NCBI RefSeq assembly: GCF_000425465.1
Contig: NZ_AUDM01000011.1
Location: forward strand, 79,399-143,398
Direction: 5' to 3'
Length of the DNA: 64,000 bases
From: Flavobacterium filum DSM 17961
Lineage (GTDB): Bacteria > Bacteroidota > Bacteroidia > Flavobacteriales > Flavobacteriaceae
Position 1 is the first letter of the stretch; every line of letters starts with the position of its first letter. The notes under the pieces were generated by a model that saw nothing but the letters and a program-made list of their open reading frames with translations, was not told the origin of the DNA and did no database searches. Made by a program: the position numbers and the translations under genes. Shown here in pieces: positions 1-8,943 of the stretch.

Positions 1-2
1 CT

Positions 3-287
3 TTTATAGTTGGTGGTGTTTCAACGGCCTTAAATCTTTCCAGCAATGCGAAAGCCAAAGATGACAATGAAAACAATCGATTTAGAATGATTCCGTGGAC
101 TAATTTTTATGAAGTTGGTTTTGGTATCGACATTTACTTGGAATATTTTAAATTTTCACCGTCCATTCGTGGTGTTTTCAGTATGGATGACGAATTAAAA
201 AGAGATAATGATCCGAATAGCCCGTGGACGTCTTCTGTTCAATCTATGAGTACAAGAGGATTTTTTATCAACTTTACATTCCACTAA
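3..287 (+). CDS. PorT-family outer membrane beta-barrel, C-terminal part
   Basis: The reading frame is open from the left edge of the window (first full codon at 3), so the gene is truncated by the window and not broken. The 94 visible residues have alternating aromatic/hydrophobic strands (for example FYEVGFGIDIYLEYFKF and SPSIRGVFSM) and end in RGFFINFTFH, a terminal aromatic strand typical of outer-membrane barrels assembled by BamA. In Flavobacteriaceae the gene next to the SpoU methyltransferase and tamL is usually porT/sprT, a barrel needed for type IX secretion, and the visible tail fits that family. The assignment rests mainly on tail shape and gene order, so another porin-like barrel is possible. 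It converges on the next gene and their stop codons overlap. Confidence 0.6.
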   Translation, partial: FIVGGVSTALNLSSNAKAKDDNENNRFRMIPWTNFYEVGFGIDIYLEYFKFSPSIRGVFSMDDELKRDNDPNSPWTSSVQSMSTRGFFINFTFH

Positions 288-1012
288 CCATTTCTTTTGA
301 ATTCGCTCAATAAAATGGCAGTTGCCGTTGCAGCATTCAAACTTTCAGTAACTTGAAGTTTTCCAAATCGTGGAATGCAAATTCGCTTTTGAATGTGTTT
401 TTCTACTAGATTGCTAATGCCATTTGCTTCATTTCCAATGACTAGCACTGCATTTTCAGGAAGTTCTTGTTGATAGACATTTTCACCATCCATAAATGCT
501 CCATATATAGGTAATTGAATGTCGTCAAAAAAATCAATTAAATTGGTATACCATACATTTACTCTACTGATTGAACCCATAGAAGCTTGTACCACTTTTG
601 GATTAAAAACCTCTGTGGTATCTTCAGAACAAACAATATCTTCAATTCCAAACCAATCTGCTAAACGAATAATTGTCCCTAAATTTCCCGGATCTCTAAT
701 GGCATCTAAAGCCAGTAGTAAACCATTGGTTTTCGGCTTTCTAAAAGAAGGCATTTCTACTATCGCCAAGCAATCATTTGCAGTGGTTAAACACGTAATT
801 TTTTTTAAATCTGTCTCTGAAATCAGAGTAGGAATAAGCGAAGAAGAAAAGGAAATATCTTCATTTGTGGCATAGATTTCGCTAATCGTAAAACCAGCAT
901 CAACCAATTCTTGAATTACTTTTTTACCTTCAGCAATAAACAATTTAAGTTCATTTCTTGTTTTTTTCTGTTTTAAAGCTGTAATTCGTTTGATTTGATT
1001 TTTACTAAGCAT
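284..1012 (-). CDS. TrmH/SpoU-family RNA 2'-O-methyltransferase
   Basis: This 242-residue protein has the usual length and layout of SpoU (TrmH) methyltransferases, which transfer a methyl group from S-adenosylmethionine to a ribose 2'-OH in rRNA or tRNA. An N-terminal substrate-binding part (about residues 1-85) precedes a trefoil-knot SPOUT domain. The three family motifs are present: DPGNLGTIIRLADWFGI near residue 107, LVIGNEANGI near 190, and IPRFGKLQVTESLNAA near 213, which forms the knot and cofactor pocket. The ATG at 1012 is the only sensible start. It is divergent from tamL with only 25 bp between the two starts. RlmB (23S G2251) is the closest well-known relative, but the RNA target cannot be read from sequence. 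Confidence 0.9.
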   Translation of the reverse strand: MLSKNQIKRITALKQKKTRNELKLFIAEGKKVIQELVDAGFTISEIYATNEDISFSSSLIPTLISETDLKKITCLTTANDCLAIVEMPSFRKPKTNGLLLALDAIRDPGNLGTIIRLADWFGIEDIVCSEDTTEVFNPKVVQASMGSISRVNVWYTNLIDFFDDIQLPIYGAFMDGENVYQQELPENAVLVIGNEANGISNLVEKHIQKRICIPRFGKLQVTESLNAATATAILLSEFKRNG

Positions 1013-1021
1013 AAAAAAATG

Positions 1022-1029
1022 TACTTTTG
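1022..1029 (+). promoter_or_regulatory. Candidate -7 promoter box for tamL
   Basis: The sequence TACTTTTG matches the Bacteroidota -7 consensus TAnnTTTG. It lies only 8 bp before the TTG start of tamL, so a transcript from here would have almost no leader. No TTTG sits at the ideal -33 distance. Confidence 0.4.
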
Positions 1030-1037
1030 ATTAAATT

Positions 1038-3599
1038 TTGAAAAGCTTGAAAAGAATTTTCACAAAAATATCATTTATAATTGTATTCATCATTGTTTTT
1101 TACGCTTGTGATTCTACCAAAAGAGTTCCAAACGGTAAAAATCTTTTAACAAAAACCGAATTAAAGGTAGATGAAAAAGTGATTAGTGATGAAGAACTTA
1201 CTAATCTTTTAATACAAAAACCCAATCCAAAAGTTTTAACCATTCCTTTTAGTTTACATATTTACAATTTGGGAAGACCCAATCCTGATTCGGTTTTTGC
1301 AGCAAAATACATTTATGACACCCTCAAATTCAGACGCACAGCAAAGTTGCTTTCTGAAAAGCAAGTTTATCGACTTGGTGAATCGTTTTGGCATAAAGGA
1401 GTGCATACATTTTTAAAAAATACCGGAGACGAACCGGTATTATATGATGAAATTAAAAGCAAGAAAACTATCAACCGATTAAAGTCACATTACTTCAATG
1501 AAGGTTATTTTAATGTAAAAGCATCCTACACAACAGATAGTTTGGGCCCTAAAAAAGTAAAATCTACTTTTTTAGTTCAATTAGGAGAACCATATAAAAT
1601 TGACAGTATTTCAACAGTTATAGCTTCTCCAGCCTTGGATTCTTTATATATATTGACAAAATCCAATTCCTTAATAAAAAAAGGAAACAATTATAATTCA
1701 TCCGTTTTTGATGAAGAAAGAAGTCGGTTAACTGCTTTTTTTAGAAATAATGGAGTGTATAATTTTCAACAAAATTTCATCACTTATGACATTGATACTA
1801 TTGATACCGGTAAAAAGGCAAATGTAAAAATTTTGATTAGTGATTTTACTTATCGTGATGGTGACACTATTCGAACTAAACCTTTCCAAGTCCATAAAAT
1901 AAGTGAAGTAAACATTTATACCATCAACCCTAACCAAAGAAATAATGCTACCATCACAGACAGTTTAACGTATAACAATTATAATTTATTCAGTTCAGGA
2001 AAATTTAAATACAAACCAAAATCAATTACCAATGCTGTATTCATTACAAAAGGCGGAACGTATGCTGATTTTAAAAATAATCTTACCACAAGGTCGCTAA
2101 GCAATTATAAAGTGTTCACTTATCCCTCTATTCAGTACAAAATCAATGAAAAAGATTCGATTCAAAATTCTTTAATTGCCTCTATTTTTTTAAATCCGCG
2201 ACCTAAATACAGTTTTGGAGCATCGTTTGATGTTACGCATTCAAATATTCAAGATTTTGGAATAGCTGGTCAGTTAACATTCTCCATTCGAAACTTGTTT
2301 AATCGTGCAGAAACACTTGAAATTTCAGGTAGAGGTAATATAGGATCTTCTAGAGATTTGGCTAATCCTGATAATCGATTTTTCAATATTTCAGAATTTG
2401 GTGGAGATATTAGAATTAATTTTCCACGTTTTCTATTCCCATTTGCTTCAGATAAGATTATTCCAAAATCAATGTTTCCTTCAACACAATTAAGTGTTGG
2501 TTTTGCGAAACAACAAAACATTGGTTTAGATAAAGAAAATTTAACCGGAGCTTTTACTTATAACTGGATTCCAAAACGAAACAACACTGTAAAATTTGAT
2601 TTATTTTCCATTCAATATGTAAAAAATATTAATATTAGTAATTACTTTAATGTATATCGCTCTTCTTATAGTGCTCTGAATGCTATCTCAAAAAATTACA
2701 CTGTACCAGAAGAATATTATGATGATGGAAATTTAATTATTAACTCCGGAACAGATGGTTTCTTAAATGATGTATTAGGTGAAAACCCAACCATTTTTAC
2801 GACAACAAACGATTTTAGAGAAATCCGAAGTATACAAGAAAGAAAAGAAAGACTAACTGAAAACAATCTCATACTAGCCTCTAGTTATAGTTTTACAAAA
2901 ACCACCAAAACGGGAATCTTAGATTATAATTTTTATGTTTTCAGAGCAAAAATTGAATCTGCCGGAAATGTGTTATCACTTTTAGCTAACGCTTCCAACC
3001 AACCCTTAAACGATAAAGGAAACCGAACTATTTTTGACATTGAATTTTCGCAATATTTAAAAACAGAATTTGAATACATCAAACATTTTGAGCTAAAAAG
3101 ACAAAATGTAATTGCAACTAGAGTTTTCCTTGGAGTTGCAGTCCCTTATGGAAACTCAAACAACATTCCTTTTTCACGAAGTTACTTTGCCGGAGGTATT
3201 AATGATAACAGGGCTTGGAGACCTTATAGTCTTGGCCCTGGTAGAAGTGGCTCACAGAATGATTTTAATGATGCCAACTTAAAATTGACCTTAAATGCTG
3301 AATACCGATTTAATGTTACCCAAAAAATAAAAGGAGCATTGTTTGTGGATGCTGGAAATATCTGGAATTTTTTAGATAACATTGAAAATGAAGAGGCAAA
3401 ATTCAACGATTTATCTTCTTTAAAAGACATTGCTGTTGGTTCCGGATTCGGAATTAGATATGACTTTGGATTTGTGGTAGCTCGTTTTGATGTTGGTTTT
3501 AAAACGTTTGATCCTGCTGTTAATACTGAACAAAGATGGTTTAGAGATTACAACTTCAGTAACTCCGTTTTTAACATTGGTATCAATTATCCTTTCTAA
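1038..3599 (+). CDS. tamL: TamL: BamA/TamA-family outer-membrane assembly lipoprotein
   Basis: The 853-residue protein begins with a hydrophobic signal ending in a lipobox (VFYAC, Cys near residue 24), so it is predicted to be a lipoprotein. POTRA-like segments occupy about residues 30-370 and a C-terminal 16-strand barrel domain (Omp85 type) fills the rest, ending in VFNIGINYPF. The loop-6 region carries RSYFAGGINDNRAWRPY, equivalent to the VRG(F/Y) loop of BamA/TamA. Bacteroidota encode a lipidated TamA relative, TamL, that works with TamB in outer-membrane protein or lipid transport. The start is TTG: a stop codon lies two codons upstream in frame and there is no nearby ATG. It is divergent from the methyltransferase gene. 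Confidence 0.88.
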   Translation: MKSLKRIFTKISFIIVFIIVFYACDSTKRVPNGKNLLTKTELKVDEKVISDEELTNLLIQKPNPKVLTIPFSLHIYNLGRPNPDSVFAAKYIYDTLKFRRTAKLLSEKQVYRLGESFWHKGVHTFLKNTGDEPVLYDEIKSKKTINRLKSHYFNEGYFNVKASYTTDSLGPKKVKSTFLVQLGEPYKIDSISTVIASPALDSLYILTKSNSLIKKGNNYNSSVFDEERSRLTAFFRNNGVYNFQQNFITYDIDTIDTGKKANVKILISDFTYRDGDTIRTKPFQVHKISEVNIYTINPNQRNNATITDSLTYNNYNLFSSGKFKYKPKSITNAVFITKGGTYADFKNNLTTRSLSNYKVFTYPSIQYKINEKDSIQNSLIASIFLNPRPKYSFGASFDVTHSNIQDFGIAGQLTFSIRNLFNRAETLEISGRGNIGSSRDLANPDNRFFNISEFGGDIRINFPRFLFPFASDKIIPKSMFPSTQLSVGFAKQQNIGLDKENLTGAFTYNWIPKRNNTVKFDLFSIQYVKNINISNYFNVYRSSYSALNAISKNYTVPEEYYDDGNLIINSGTDGFLNDVLGENPTIFTTTNDFREIRSIQERKERLTENNLILASSYSFTKTTKTGILDYNFYVFRAKIESAGNVLSLLANASNQPLNDKGNRTIFDIEFSQYLKTEFEYIKHFELKRQNVIATRVFLGVAVPYGNSNNIPFSRSYFAGGINDNRAWRPYSLGPGRSGSQNDFNDANLKLTLNAEYRFNVTQKIKGALFVDAGNIWNFLDNIENEEAKFNDLSSLKDIAVGSGFGIRYDFGFVVARFDVGFKTFDPAVNTEQRWFRDYNFSNSVFNIGINYPF

Positions 3600-3683
3600 A
3601 TCGTTATCGTAACTTTTTGTGAAAAGTAAGCGATTGGAAAGCGAATTTGTGGTCAATTATTTTTAGTTCATTTTATTAATTCC

Positions 3684-3691
3684 TATTTTTG
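3684..3691 (+). promoter_or_regulatory. Candidate -7 promoter box for the aldolase gene
   Basis: TATTTTTG fits TAnnTTTG and lies 25 bp before the ATG at 3717. No clear TTTG -33 element is seen. Confidence 0.4.
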
Positions 3692-3716
3692 TTCTCTTAA
3701 CTAATAAAAAAGCAAA

Positions 3717-4784
3717 ATGGCACACAACATAAAACCGGGAGTTGCAACCGGAGATCAGATTCAAGAAATATTTAATTATGCAAAAGAAAAAGGATTCGCT
3801 TTACCAGCTGTAAACGTAATTGGTTCCAGCACCATTAATGGTGTTTTAGAAACCGCTGCAAAATTAAAAGCTCCGGTTATTATTCAATTTTCAAACGGTG
3901 GTGCTTCTTATAATGCCGGAAAAGGACTTTCAAATGAAGGACAACGAGCTGCAATTTTAGGTGCTGTTGCCGGTGCAAAACATATTCATACTTTGGCAGA
4001 GGCTTATGGTGCTACAGTTATTTTACATACTGACCATTGTGCAAAAAATTTACTTCCTTGGATTGACGGATTATTAGATGCTTCTGAAAAGCATTTTGCT
4101 GAAACAGGAAAACCATTGTTTTCTTCTCACATGATTGATTTATCGGAAGAACCATTGGAAGAAAATATTCATATCTGCAAGGAATACTTAGCTAGAATGA
4201 GTAAAATGGGAATGACTTTAGAAATTGAATTAGGTGTAACCGGAGGTGAAGAAGACGGTGTGGACAATTCAGATGTAGATAGCTCAAAACTATATACACA
4301 ACCGGAAGAAGTAAGCTATGCGTATGAAGAATTGATGAAAGTGAGTCCGAAATTTACCGTTGCTGCTGCTTTTGGTAATGTTCATGGCGTTTATAAACCT
4401 GGAAATGTAAAATTGACACCTATCATTTTGAAAAACTCTCAAGATTATGTGCAAAACAAATTCAACACCGGTCACAACCCGATTGATTTTGTTTTCCATG
4501 GAGGTTCAGGTTCTACATTAGAAGAAATAAGAGAGGCCATTTCGTATGGTGTTGTAAAAATGAATATTGATACTGATTTACAGTTTGCCTTTACGGAAGG
4601 AATTCGCGATTATATGATCGGTAAAATTGATTATTTACGCACACAAATCGGCAGTCCGGACGGTGCAGATTCTCCAAACAAAAAACATTACGATCCAAGA
4701 AAATGGATTCGCGAAGGTGAAGTAACGTTCAACAAACGTTTGGAACAAGCTTTTGCAGATCTAAATAACGTAAATACTTTATAA
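3717..4784 (+). CDS. fbaA: Class II fructose-bisphosphate aldolase
   Basis: This 355-residue enzyme splits fructose 1,6-bisphosphate into glyceraldehyde-3-phosphate and dihydroxyacetone phosphate in glycolysis and runs in reverse in gluconeogenesis. Length and sequence match the class IIA (E. coli FbaA) type. The zinc ligands are visible in LHTDHCAKN (near residue 107), FGNVHGVYKPG (near 220) and VFHGGSGS (near 263). A phosphate-binding NIDTDLQFAFTEGIR segment lies near residue 283. The start MAHNIKPGV is typical for the family. The gene is followed by a long perfect inverted repeat and then accD, on the same strand 80 bp away. Confidence 0.97.
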   Translation: MAHNIKPGVATGDQIQEIFNYAKEKGFALPAVNVIGSSTINGVLETAAKLKAPVIIQFSNGGASYNAGKGLSNEGQRAAILGAVAGAKHIHTLAEAYGATVILHTDHCAKNLLPWIDGLLDASEKHFAETGKPLFSSHMIDLSEEPLEENIHICKEYLARMSKMGMTLEIELGVTGGEEDGVDNSDVDSSKLYTQPEEVSYAYEELMKVSPKFTVAAAFGNVHGVYKPGNVKLTPIILKNSQDYVQNKFNTGHNPIDFVFHGGSGSTLEEIREAISYGVVKMNIDTDLQFAFTEGIRDYMIGKIDYLRTQIGSPDGADSPNKKHYDPRKWIREGEVTFNKRLEQAFADLNNVNTL

Positions 4785-4790
4785 AAATTT

Positions 4791-4834
4791 GTTTCAAGTT
4801 TCAGGTTTAAAGTTTATAACCTGAAACTTGAAAC
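4791..4834. repeat. 17-bp perfect inverted repeat between aldolase and accD
   Basis: GTTTCAAGTTTCAGGTT at 4791-4807 is exactly complementary to AACCTGAAACTTGAAAC at 4818-4834, with a 10-nt spacer. A further ACCTGAAAC copy follows at once. The unit is built from the tandem motif GTTTCAAG/GTTTCAGG, so it looks like a dispersed intergenic palindrome. In RNA it would form a strong hairpin, but no U-tract follows, so it is more likely a processing or attenuation element than a simple terminator. Confidence 0.8.
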
Positions 4835-4864
4835 CTGAAACACTATAACCTTAAACTAATAAAA

Positions 4865-5719
4865 ATGGCTTGGTTTAAACGAACAGAAAAAGGAATTCAA
4901 ACTCCTACAGAAGATAAAAAAGATGTTCCAAAAGGACTTTGGTATAAATCACCCACCGGAAAGATTATTGACCAAGATGAATTGGCTAGAAATTTATGGG
5001 TAAGTCCTGATGACGATTTTCATGTTAGAATTGGTAGCAAAGAATACTTTGAAATCTTATTTGACAACAATGAATTCAAAGAATTGGATGCCAAAATGAC
5101 GTCTAAAGATCCTTTGCATTTTGAGGACACCAAAAAATATGCCGACCGCTTAAAAGAGGCATACAGCAAAACCGGATTAAAAGATGCCGTTCGCACTGCT
5201 GTAGGTAAATCAAAAGGAAAAGATTTAGTGGTTTGCTGTATGGATTTTGCTTTTATCGGTGGATCAATGGGTGCAGTTGTGGGAGAAAAAATAGCAAGAG
5301 GAATTGATTACTCCATTAAAAACAACGTTCCTTTTATAATGATTTCTAAATCAGGAGGTGCCAGAATGATGGAAGCAGCGTATTCCTTGATGCAATTAGC
5401 CAAAACCTCAGCCAAATTAGCACAATTAGCCGAAGCTAAAATACCTTATATTTCATTGTGTACCGACCCCACTACGGGTGGAACAACTGCCTCGTATGCT
5501 ATGTTAGGCGACATTAACATTGGTGAACCGGGAGCTTTAATTGGTTTTGCGGGACCTCGAGTAGTAAAAGACACAACAGGAAAAGATTTACCGGAAGGAT
5601 TTCAAACTTCTGAGTTTTTGTTAGAACATGGATTCTTGGATTTTATCACACACCGAAAAGAATTAAAAGACAAAGTAAATCTCTATTTAGATTTGATTTT
5701 GAATGACGATATTAGATAA
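4865..5719 (+). CDS. accD: Acetyl-CoA carboxylase carboxyltransferase subunit beta
   Basis: The 284-residue protein is the beta subunit of the carboxyltransferase that moves CO2 from biotin to acetyl-CoA, giving malonyl-CoA for fatty-acid synthesis; it acts in the cytoplasm as a complex with AccA. Crotonase-fold signatures are clear: [15 protein letters not shown] near residue 131, [20 protein letters not shown] near 160, [17 protein letters not shown] near 200 and [10 protein letters not shown] near 227. The N-terminal segment aligns with the zinc ribbon of E. coli AccD, but all four cysteine ligands are absent (the two CxxC pairs read as SPTG and SPDD). That loss appears to be a lineage feature, because the rest of the segment is conserved. 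A hairpin terminator follows. Confidence 0.97.
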   Translation: MAWFKRTEKGIQTPTEDKKDVPKGLWYKSPTGKIIDQDELARNLWVSPDDDFHVRIGSKEYFEILFDNNEFKELDAKMTSKDPLHFEDTKKYADRLKEAYSKTGLKDAVRTAVGKSKGKDLVVCCMDFAFIGGSMGAVVGEKIARGIDYSIKNNVPFIMISKSGGARMMEAAYSLMQLAKTSAKLAQLAEAKIPYISLCTDPTTGGTTASYAMLGDINIGEPGALIGFAGPRVVKDTTGKDLPEGFQTSEFLLEHGFLDFITHRKELKDKVNLYLDLILNDDIR

Positions 5720-5723
5720 AATG

Positions 5724-5750
5724 AAATCCCGAGCAATCGGGATTTTTTTA
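5724..5750 (+). terminator. Rho-independent terminator after accD
   Basis: AAATCCCGA pairs perfectly with TCGGGATTT around a GCAA loop and runs into seven T residues. It also stands at the 3' end of the convergent permease gene. Confidence 0.9.
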
Positions 5751-5770
5751 TGATTTTTTTACTTTGATAT

Positions 5771-7024
5771 TTACATTCCACTCCTTATCGCTTCCACCGG
5801 ATCTAGTTTTGAAGCGGAAACTGCGGGTACGATTCCTGAAATAAGCCCGATAATACCCGCTAAACCGGCACCAAGCATCATATTGCCAAAACTCAACACA
5901 AATTCAAAATCAAGAGCTTTGGATAGTCCCATGGCAATGAGCCACACCAACACTAACCCGATAATTCCACCAATCACGGAAAGGATTACGGCTTCAAATA
6001 AAAATTGAAACAAAATGAATCTGTTTTTGGCTCCTAATGATTTTTGAATACCAATGAGATTAGTACGTTCTTTTACCGAGACAAACATAATGTTGGCAAT
6101 ACCAAAACCACCTACTAAAAGGGAGAAACCGGAAATAATCCATCCCACCACATTCATTTGTCCTACAATGCCGTCTATCATATCGGTAAAACCAGATAAC
6201 ACATTGATGAAAAAGTTATCCTCATCGGCGGCTTTTAATCCTCGATAATTTCTTAATTTTTGGGTAATTTCCCCTTTAAAACCCTCCATATCAATTCCTT
6301 TTTGAGGTTTGATAAGAATGGCAGGCGTAATCATATCATTGTTTTCACCGTATAATCGTCTGATAAAATTCATGGGGATGAAAACTGCATTGTCGCGGCT
6401 GTCGCCAAAGGTTGAGAATCCTTGCTTTTGGGTCACACCAATTACCGTGAATCGTTGACCATATAACCTTACTTTTTTTCCAATGGCTTGTTCGTTATTA
6501 TCAAAAAGCCCTTTTGCTACTTCATAACCAATGATGATTACACCTGTTCCGGCATTGGATTCAGCTTCGTTAAAAAACCTTCCTTGTTCAATTTTGATCC
6601 CGTCAATTCCGTCAAACTCATCGGTTGTTGGTGTAACGCGAACAGCACTCACCGTTTGGTTTTCAAATTTTATGTTTTCGTTACGGGTAAACAGATTAAA
6701 AGCCATTTTATCCACTCCATTCAATGATTTTTTTAAATAATCATATTCGTCATACGTTACATTAGGGAATTGTTCTCTTTTCCATCTCGGTACTTCTGAA
6801 GGTCCGAATGAAAATTTTAAAAGATACACCGTGTTTTTGTCTAAATCGCCTAAATCTGCTTTTATTTTTTGGTCTAAAGAATCTACGGCAGCCAGCACTG
6901 CAATAATCGAAAAAATTCCGATGGTTACTCCCAATAACGATAAAAAGGTACGCAATTTATTGTTTCGCAACGCATTCATTGCAAAATTGAAACTTTCTTT
7001 GAGTAATCGTAGGTAGAGCAGCAT
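5771..7024 (-). CDS. MacB/FtsX-type ABC transporter permease
   Basis: This 417-residue membrane protein has the MacB layout: an N-terminal transmembrane helix (about residues 18-42, with LRTFLSLLGVTIGIFSI), a large periplasmic MacB_PCD domain (about 45-280) and three C-terminal helices of the FtsX domain (about 290-410). The end reads SGIVPAVSASKLDPVEAIR, the usual tail of these permeases. Such proteins work with a separate ATPase to drive mechanical export or lipoprotein and peptide handling across the periplasm. No ATPase gene is adjacent, so the partner must lie elsewhere. The substrate is unknown. The gene is convergent with accD. Confidence 0.92.
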   Translation of the reverse strand: MLLYLRLLKESFNFAMNALRNNKLRTFLSLLGVTIGIFSIIAVLAAVDSLDQKIKADLGDLDKNTVYLLKFSFGPSEVPRWKREQFPNVTYDEYDYLKKSLNGVDKMAFNLFTRNENIKFENQTVSAVRVTPTTDEFDGIDGIKIEQGRFFNEAESNAGTGVIIIGYEVAKGLFDNNEQAIGKKVRLYGQRFTVIGVTQKQGFSTFGDSRDNAVFIPMNFIRRLYGENNDMITPAILIKPQKGIDMEGFKGEITQKLRNYRGLKAADEDNFFINVLSGFTDMIDGIVGQMNVVGWIISGFSLLVGGFGIANIMFVSVKERTNLIGIQKSLGAKNRFILFQFLFEAVILSVIGGIIGLVLVWLIAMGLSKALDFEFVLSFGNMMLGAGLAGIIGLISGIVPAVSASKLDPVEAIRSGM

Positions 7025-7119
7025 TTTTAGTTTTGTGAAAGTAAATATTATAATTGGTAGTTGAAATTGGGAAAATGTTACAGTTTTTTTGGTGTTTTTT
7101 GTCCTGCTATGCAGGAGAA

Positions 7120-7260
7120 TCCTATTTCGACTGCGTCTTCTTGCGGATTGACAAAAAAGGGAATGGGTTTTGTGTCTTGCTTTACAAGAGAATGCTTCGC
7201 CAGTTCTCTTTCGCTCGTGTCCTATTTCGACTGCGTCTTCTTGCGGATTGACAAAAAAGG
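7120..7260. repeat. Two identical 41-bp direct repeats, 100 bp apart
   Basis: The 41-bp segment at 7120-7160 recurs without change at 7220-7260. It begins TCCTATTTCGACTGC and ends GACAAAAAAGG, and it is richer in G+C than the surroundings. The stretch between permease and purH (7025-7360) holds no convincing gene. Short open frames here exist only because of the repeat. A small CCTGC/GCAGG hairpin lies at 7103-7115. Confidence 0.9.
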
Positions 7261-7331
7261 TGGTTGAGCGGATTGAAAAAAAATAGAAAAAAGTAATCTT
7301 GAATTTCTTTGAAAGTTAGGTGGACAAATAG

Positions 7332-7339
7332 TACTTTTG
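7332..7339 (+). promoter_or_regulatory. Candidate -7 promoter box for purH
   Basis: TACTTTTG fits TAnnTTTG and stands 21 bp before the ATG at 7361. Confidence 0.5.
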
Positions 7340-7360
7340 CCCCTTCTAAACAACAACACA

Positions 7361-8887
7361 ATGACAACTACAAAAACCATTCAATCAGCTTTAATTTCAG
7401 TGTTTGACAAAACCGGGTTAGCACCCATTGTTGAGCAACTACATCAACAAAATGTAACGCTTTATTCAACCGGAGGAACCGAAGAATTTATTAAAAATTT
7501 AGGTATTCCTGTTGTTCCGGTAGAAGAAGTAACTTCTTATCCTTCTATTTTGGGAGGAAGAGTAAAAACACTTCACCCGAAAGTTTTTGGTGGTATCTTA
7601 AATCGTCAAGACCATCCTAGTGATGTGGAAGAAATGAAAACGTTTGAAATTCCGCAATTGGATTTGGTGATTGTGGACTTGTATCCGTTTGAAAAAACGG
7701 TTGCTTCGGGAGCTTCAGAAGCAGATATTATTGAAAAAATTGACATCGGTGGTATTTCATTGATTCGTGCTGCTGCTAAAAATTTTAAAGATACAGTAAT
7801 TGTTGCCTCGGTAAACGAATACGATTATATTTTAGAAATGATTACTACTCAAAATGGAGTGACAACATTAGAGCAAAGACGTCATTTAGCCACGAAAGCT
7901 TTTCATGTCTCTTCGCATTATGATACGGCTATTTTTAACTATTTCAATACTGATGAAACGGTTTACAAAGCAAGTATTGACAATGGTCAAGTGCTTCGAT
8001 ATGGTGAAAACCCACATCAAAAAGGTTATTTCTTTGGCGATTTTGAACAAATGTTTACCAAATTACACGGAAAAGAATTGTCGTATAACAATTTATTAGA
8101 TGTTGACGCAGCCGTTAATTTGATTTTAGAATTTAAAGATAACGACCCGACTTTTGCTATTTTAAAACACAACAATGCTTGTGGTTTAGCAACAAGAAGT
8201 TCAATGAAGCAAGCATATTTGGATGCATTGGCCGGTGACCCAACTTCTGCATTTGGCGGAGTTTTGATTGCAAATGGAAAAATTGATACGGCTACCGCAA
8301 TGGAAATCAACCAACTGTTTTGCGAAGTAGTTATAGCTCCCAGCTATGAAGATGAAGCCGTAGCTATTTTACAAGAAAAGAAAAACCGAATTATTTTAGT
8401 TCAACACGATGTTGCTTTACCTGAAAAACAAGTGAGAACTTGTTTAAACGGTTTGTTGGTTCAAGATAAAAACAATATAACAGACAATAAAAAAGGTTTA
8501 ACAACCGTTACTTTAACAACACCTTCATCACAAGAGATTGACGACTTGCTTTTTGCATCAAAAATTTGCAAAAACACCAAATCCAACACGATTGTTTTCG
8601 CTAAAAACGGACAATTATTGGGTTCAGGAACCGGTCAAACTTCTCGTGTTGATGCGTTAAAACAAGCCATTGAAAAAGCCAATTCGTTTGGTTTTGATTT
8701 GCGAGGTGCTGTGATGGCCAGTGATGCATTTTTCCCTTTTCCGGATTGTGTTGAAATTGCCCACCATGCCGGAATTACGGCTGTTATTCAACCCGGTGGC
8801 TCAATAAAAGACGAATTGAGTATTAACTATTGTAATGAAAATAAAATTGCAATGGTATTTACAGGAACACGTCATTTTAAACATTAA
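7361..8887 (+). CDS. purH: Bifunctional AICAR formyltransferase/IMP cyclohydrolase
   Basis: This 508-residue enzyme carries out the last two steps of purine synthesis, formylating AICAR and then closing the ring to IMP. The N-terminal cyclohydrolase domain (about 1-195) shows SVFDKTGLAPIVEQL and GGRVKTLHPKVFGGIL. The C-terminal transformylase domain shows YGENPHQKGYFFG, LKHNNACGLA (Lys-His catalytic pair), DPTSAFGGVLIANG and a terminal IQPGGSIKDE...FTGTRHFKH. I chose ATG 7361 (MTTTKTIQSALIS) because the frame upstream has only a TTG inside the promoter box. It precedes mreB by 56 bp. Confidence 0.97.
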   Translation: MTTTKTIQSALISVFDKTGLAPIVEQLHQQNVTLYSTGGTEEFIKNLGIPVVPVEEVTSYPSILGGRVKTLHPKVFGGILNRQDHPSDVEEMKTFEIPQLDLVIVDLYPFEKTVASGASEADIIEKIDIGGISLIRAAAKNFKDTVIVASVNEYDYILEMITTQNGVTTLEQRRHLATKAFHVSSHYDTAIFNYFNTDETVYKASIDNGQVLRYGENPHQKGYFFGDFEQMFTKLHGKELSYNNLLDVDAAVNLILEFKDNDPTFAILKHNNACGLATRSSMKQAYLDALAGDPTSAFGGVLIANGKIDTATAMEINQLFCEVVIAPSYEDEAVAILQEKKNRIILVQHDVALPEKQVRTCLNGLLVQDKNNITDNKKGLTTVTLTTPSSQEIDDLLFASKICKNTKSNTIVFAKNGQLLGSGTGQTSRVDALKQAIEKANSFGFDLRGAVMASDAFFPFPDCVEIAHHAGITAVIQPGGSIKDELSINYCNENKIAMVFTGTRHFKH

Positions 8888-8893
8888 TTTTTA

Positions 8894-8901
8894 TACCTTT
8901 G
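8894..8901 (+). promoter_or_regulatory. Candidate -7 promoter box for the mre operon
   Basis: TACCTTTG fits TAnnTTTG and lies 42 bp before the mreB ATG, just after the purH stop. It would give the cell-shape operon its own promoter. Confidence 0.5.
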
Positions 8902-8943
8902 CACGTTAGATTATTATAAACCTGATTAACCCTAAACAAACGT

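Noticed and set aside
7054..7267. Overlapping short frames in the permease-purH gap.
   Set aside because: They arise from the two copies of the 41-bp repeat and show the same peptide twice; no family features.
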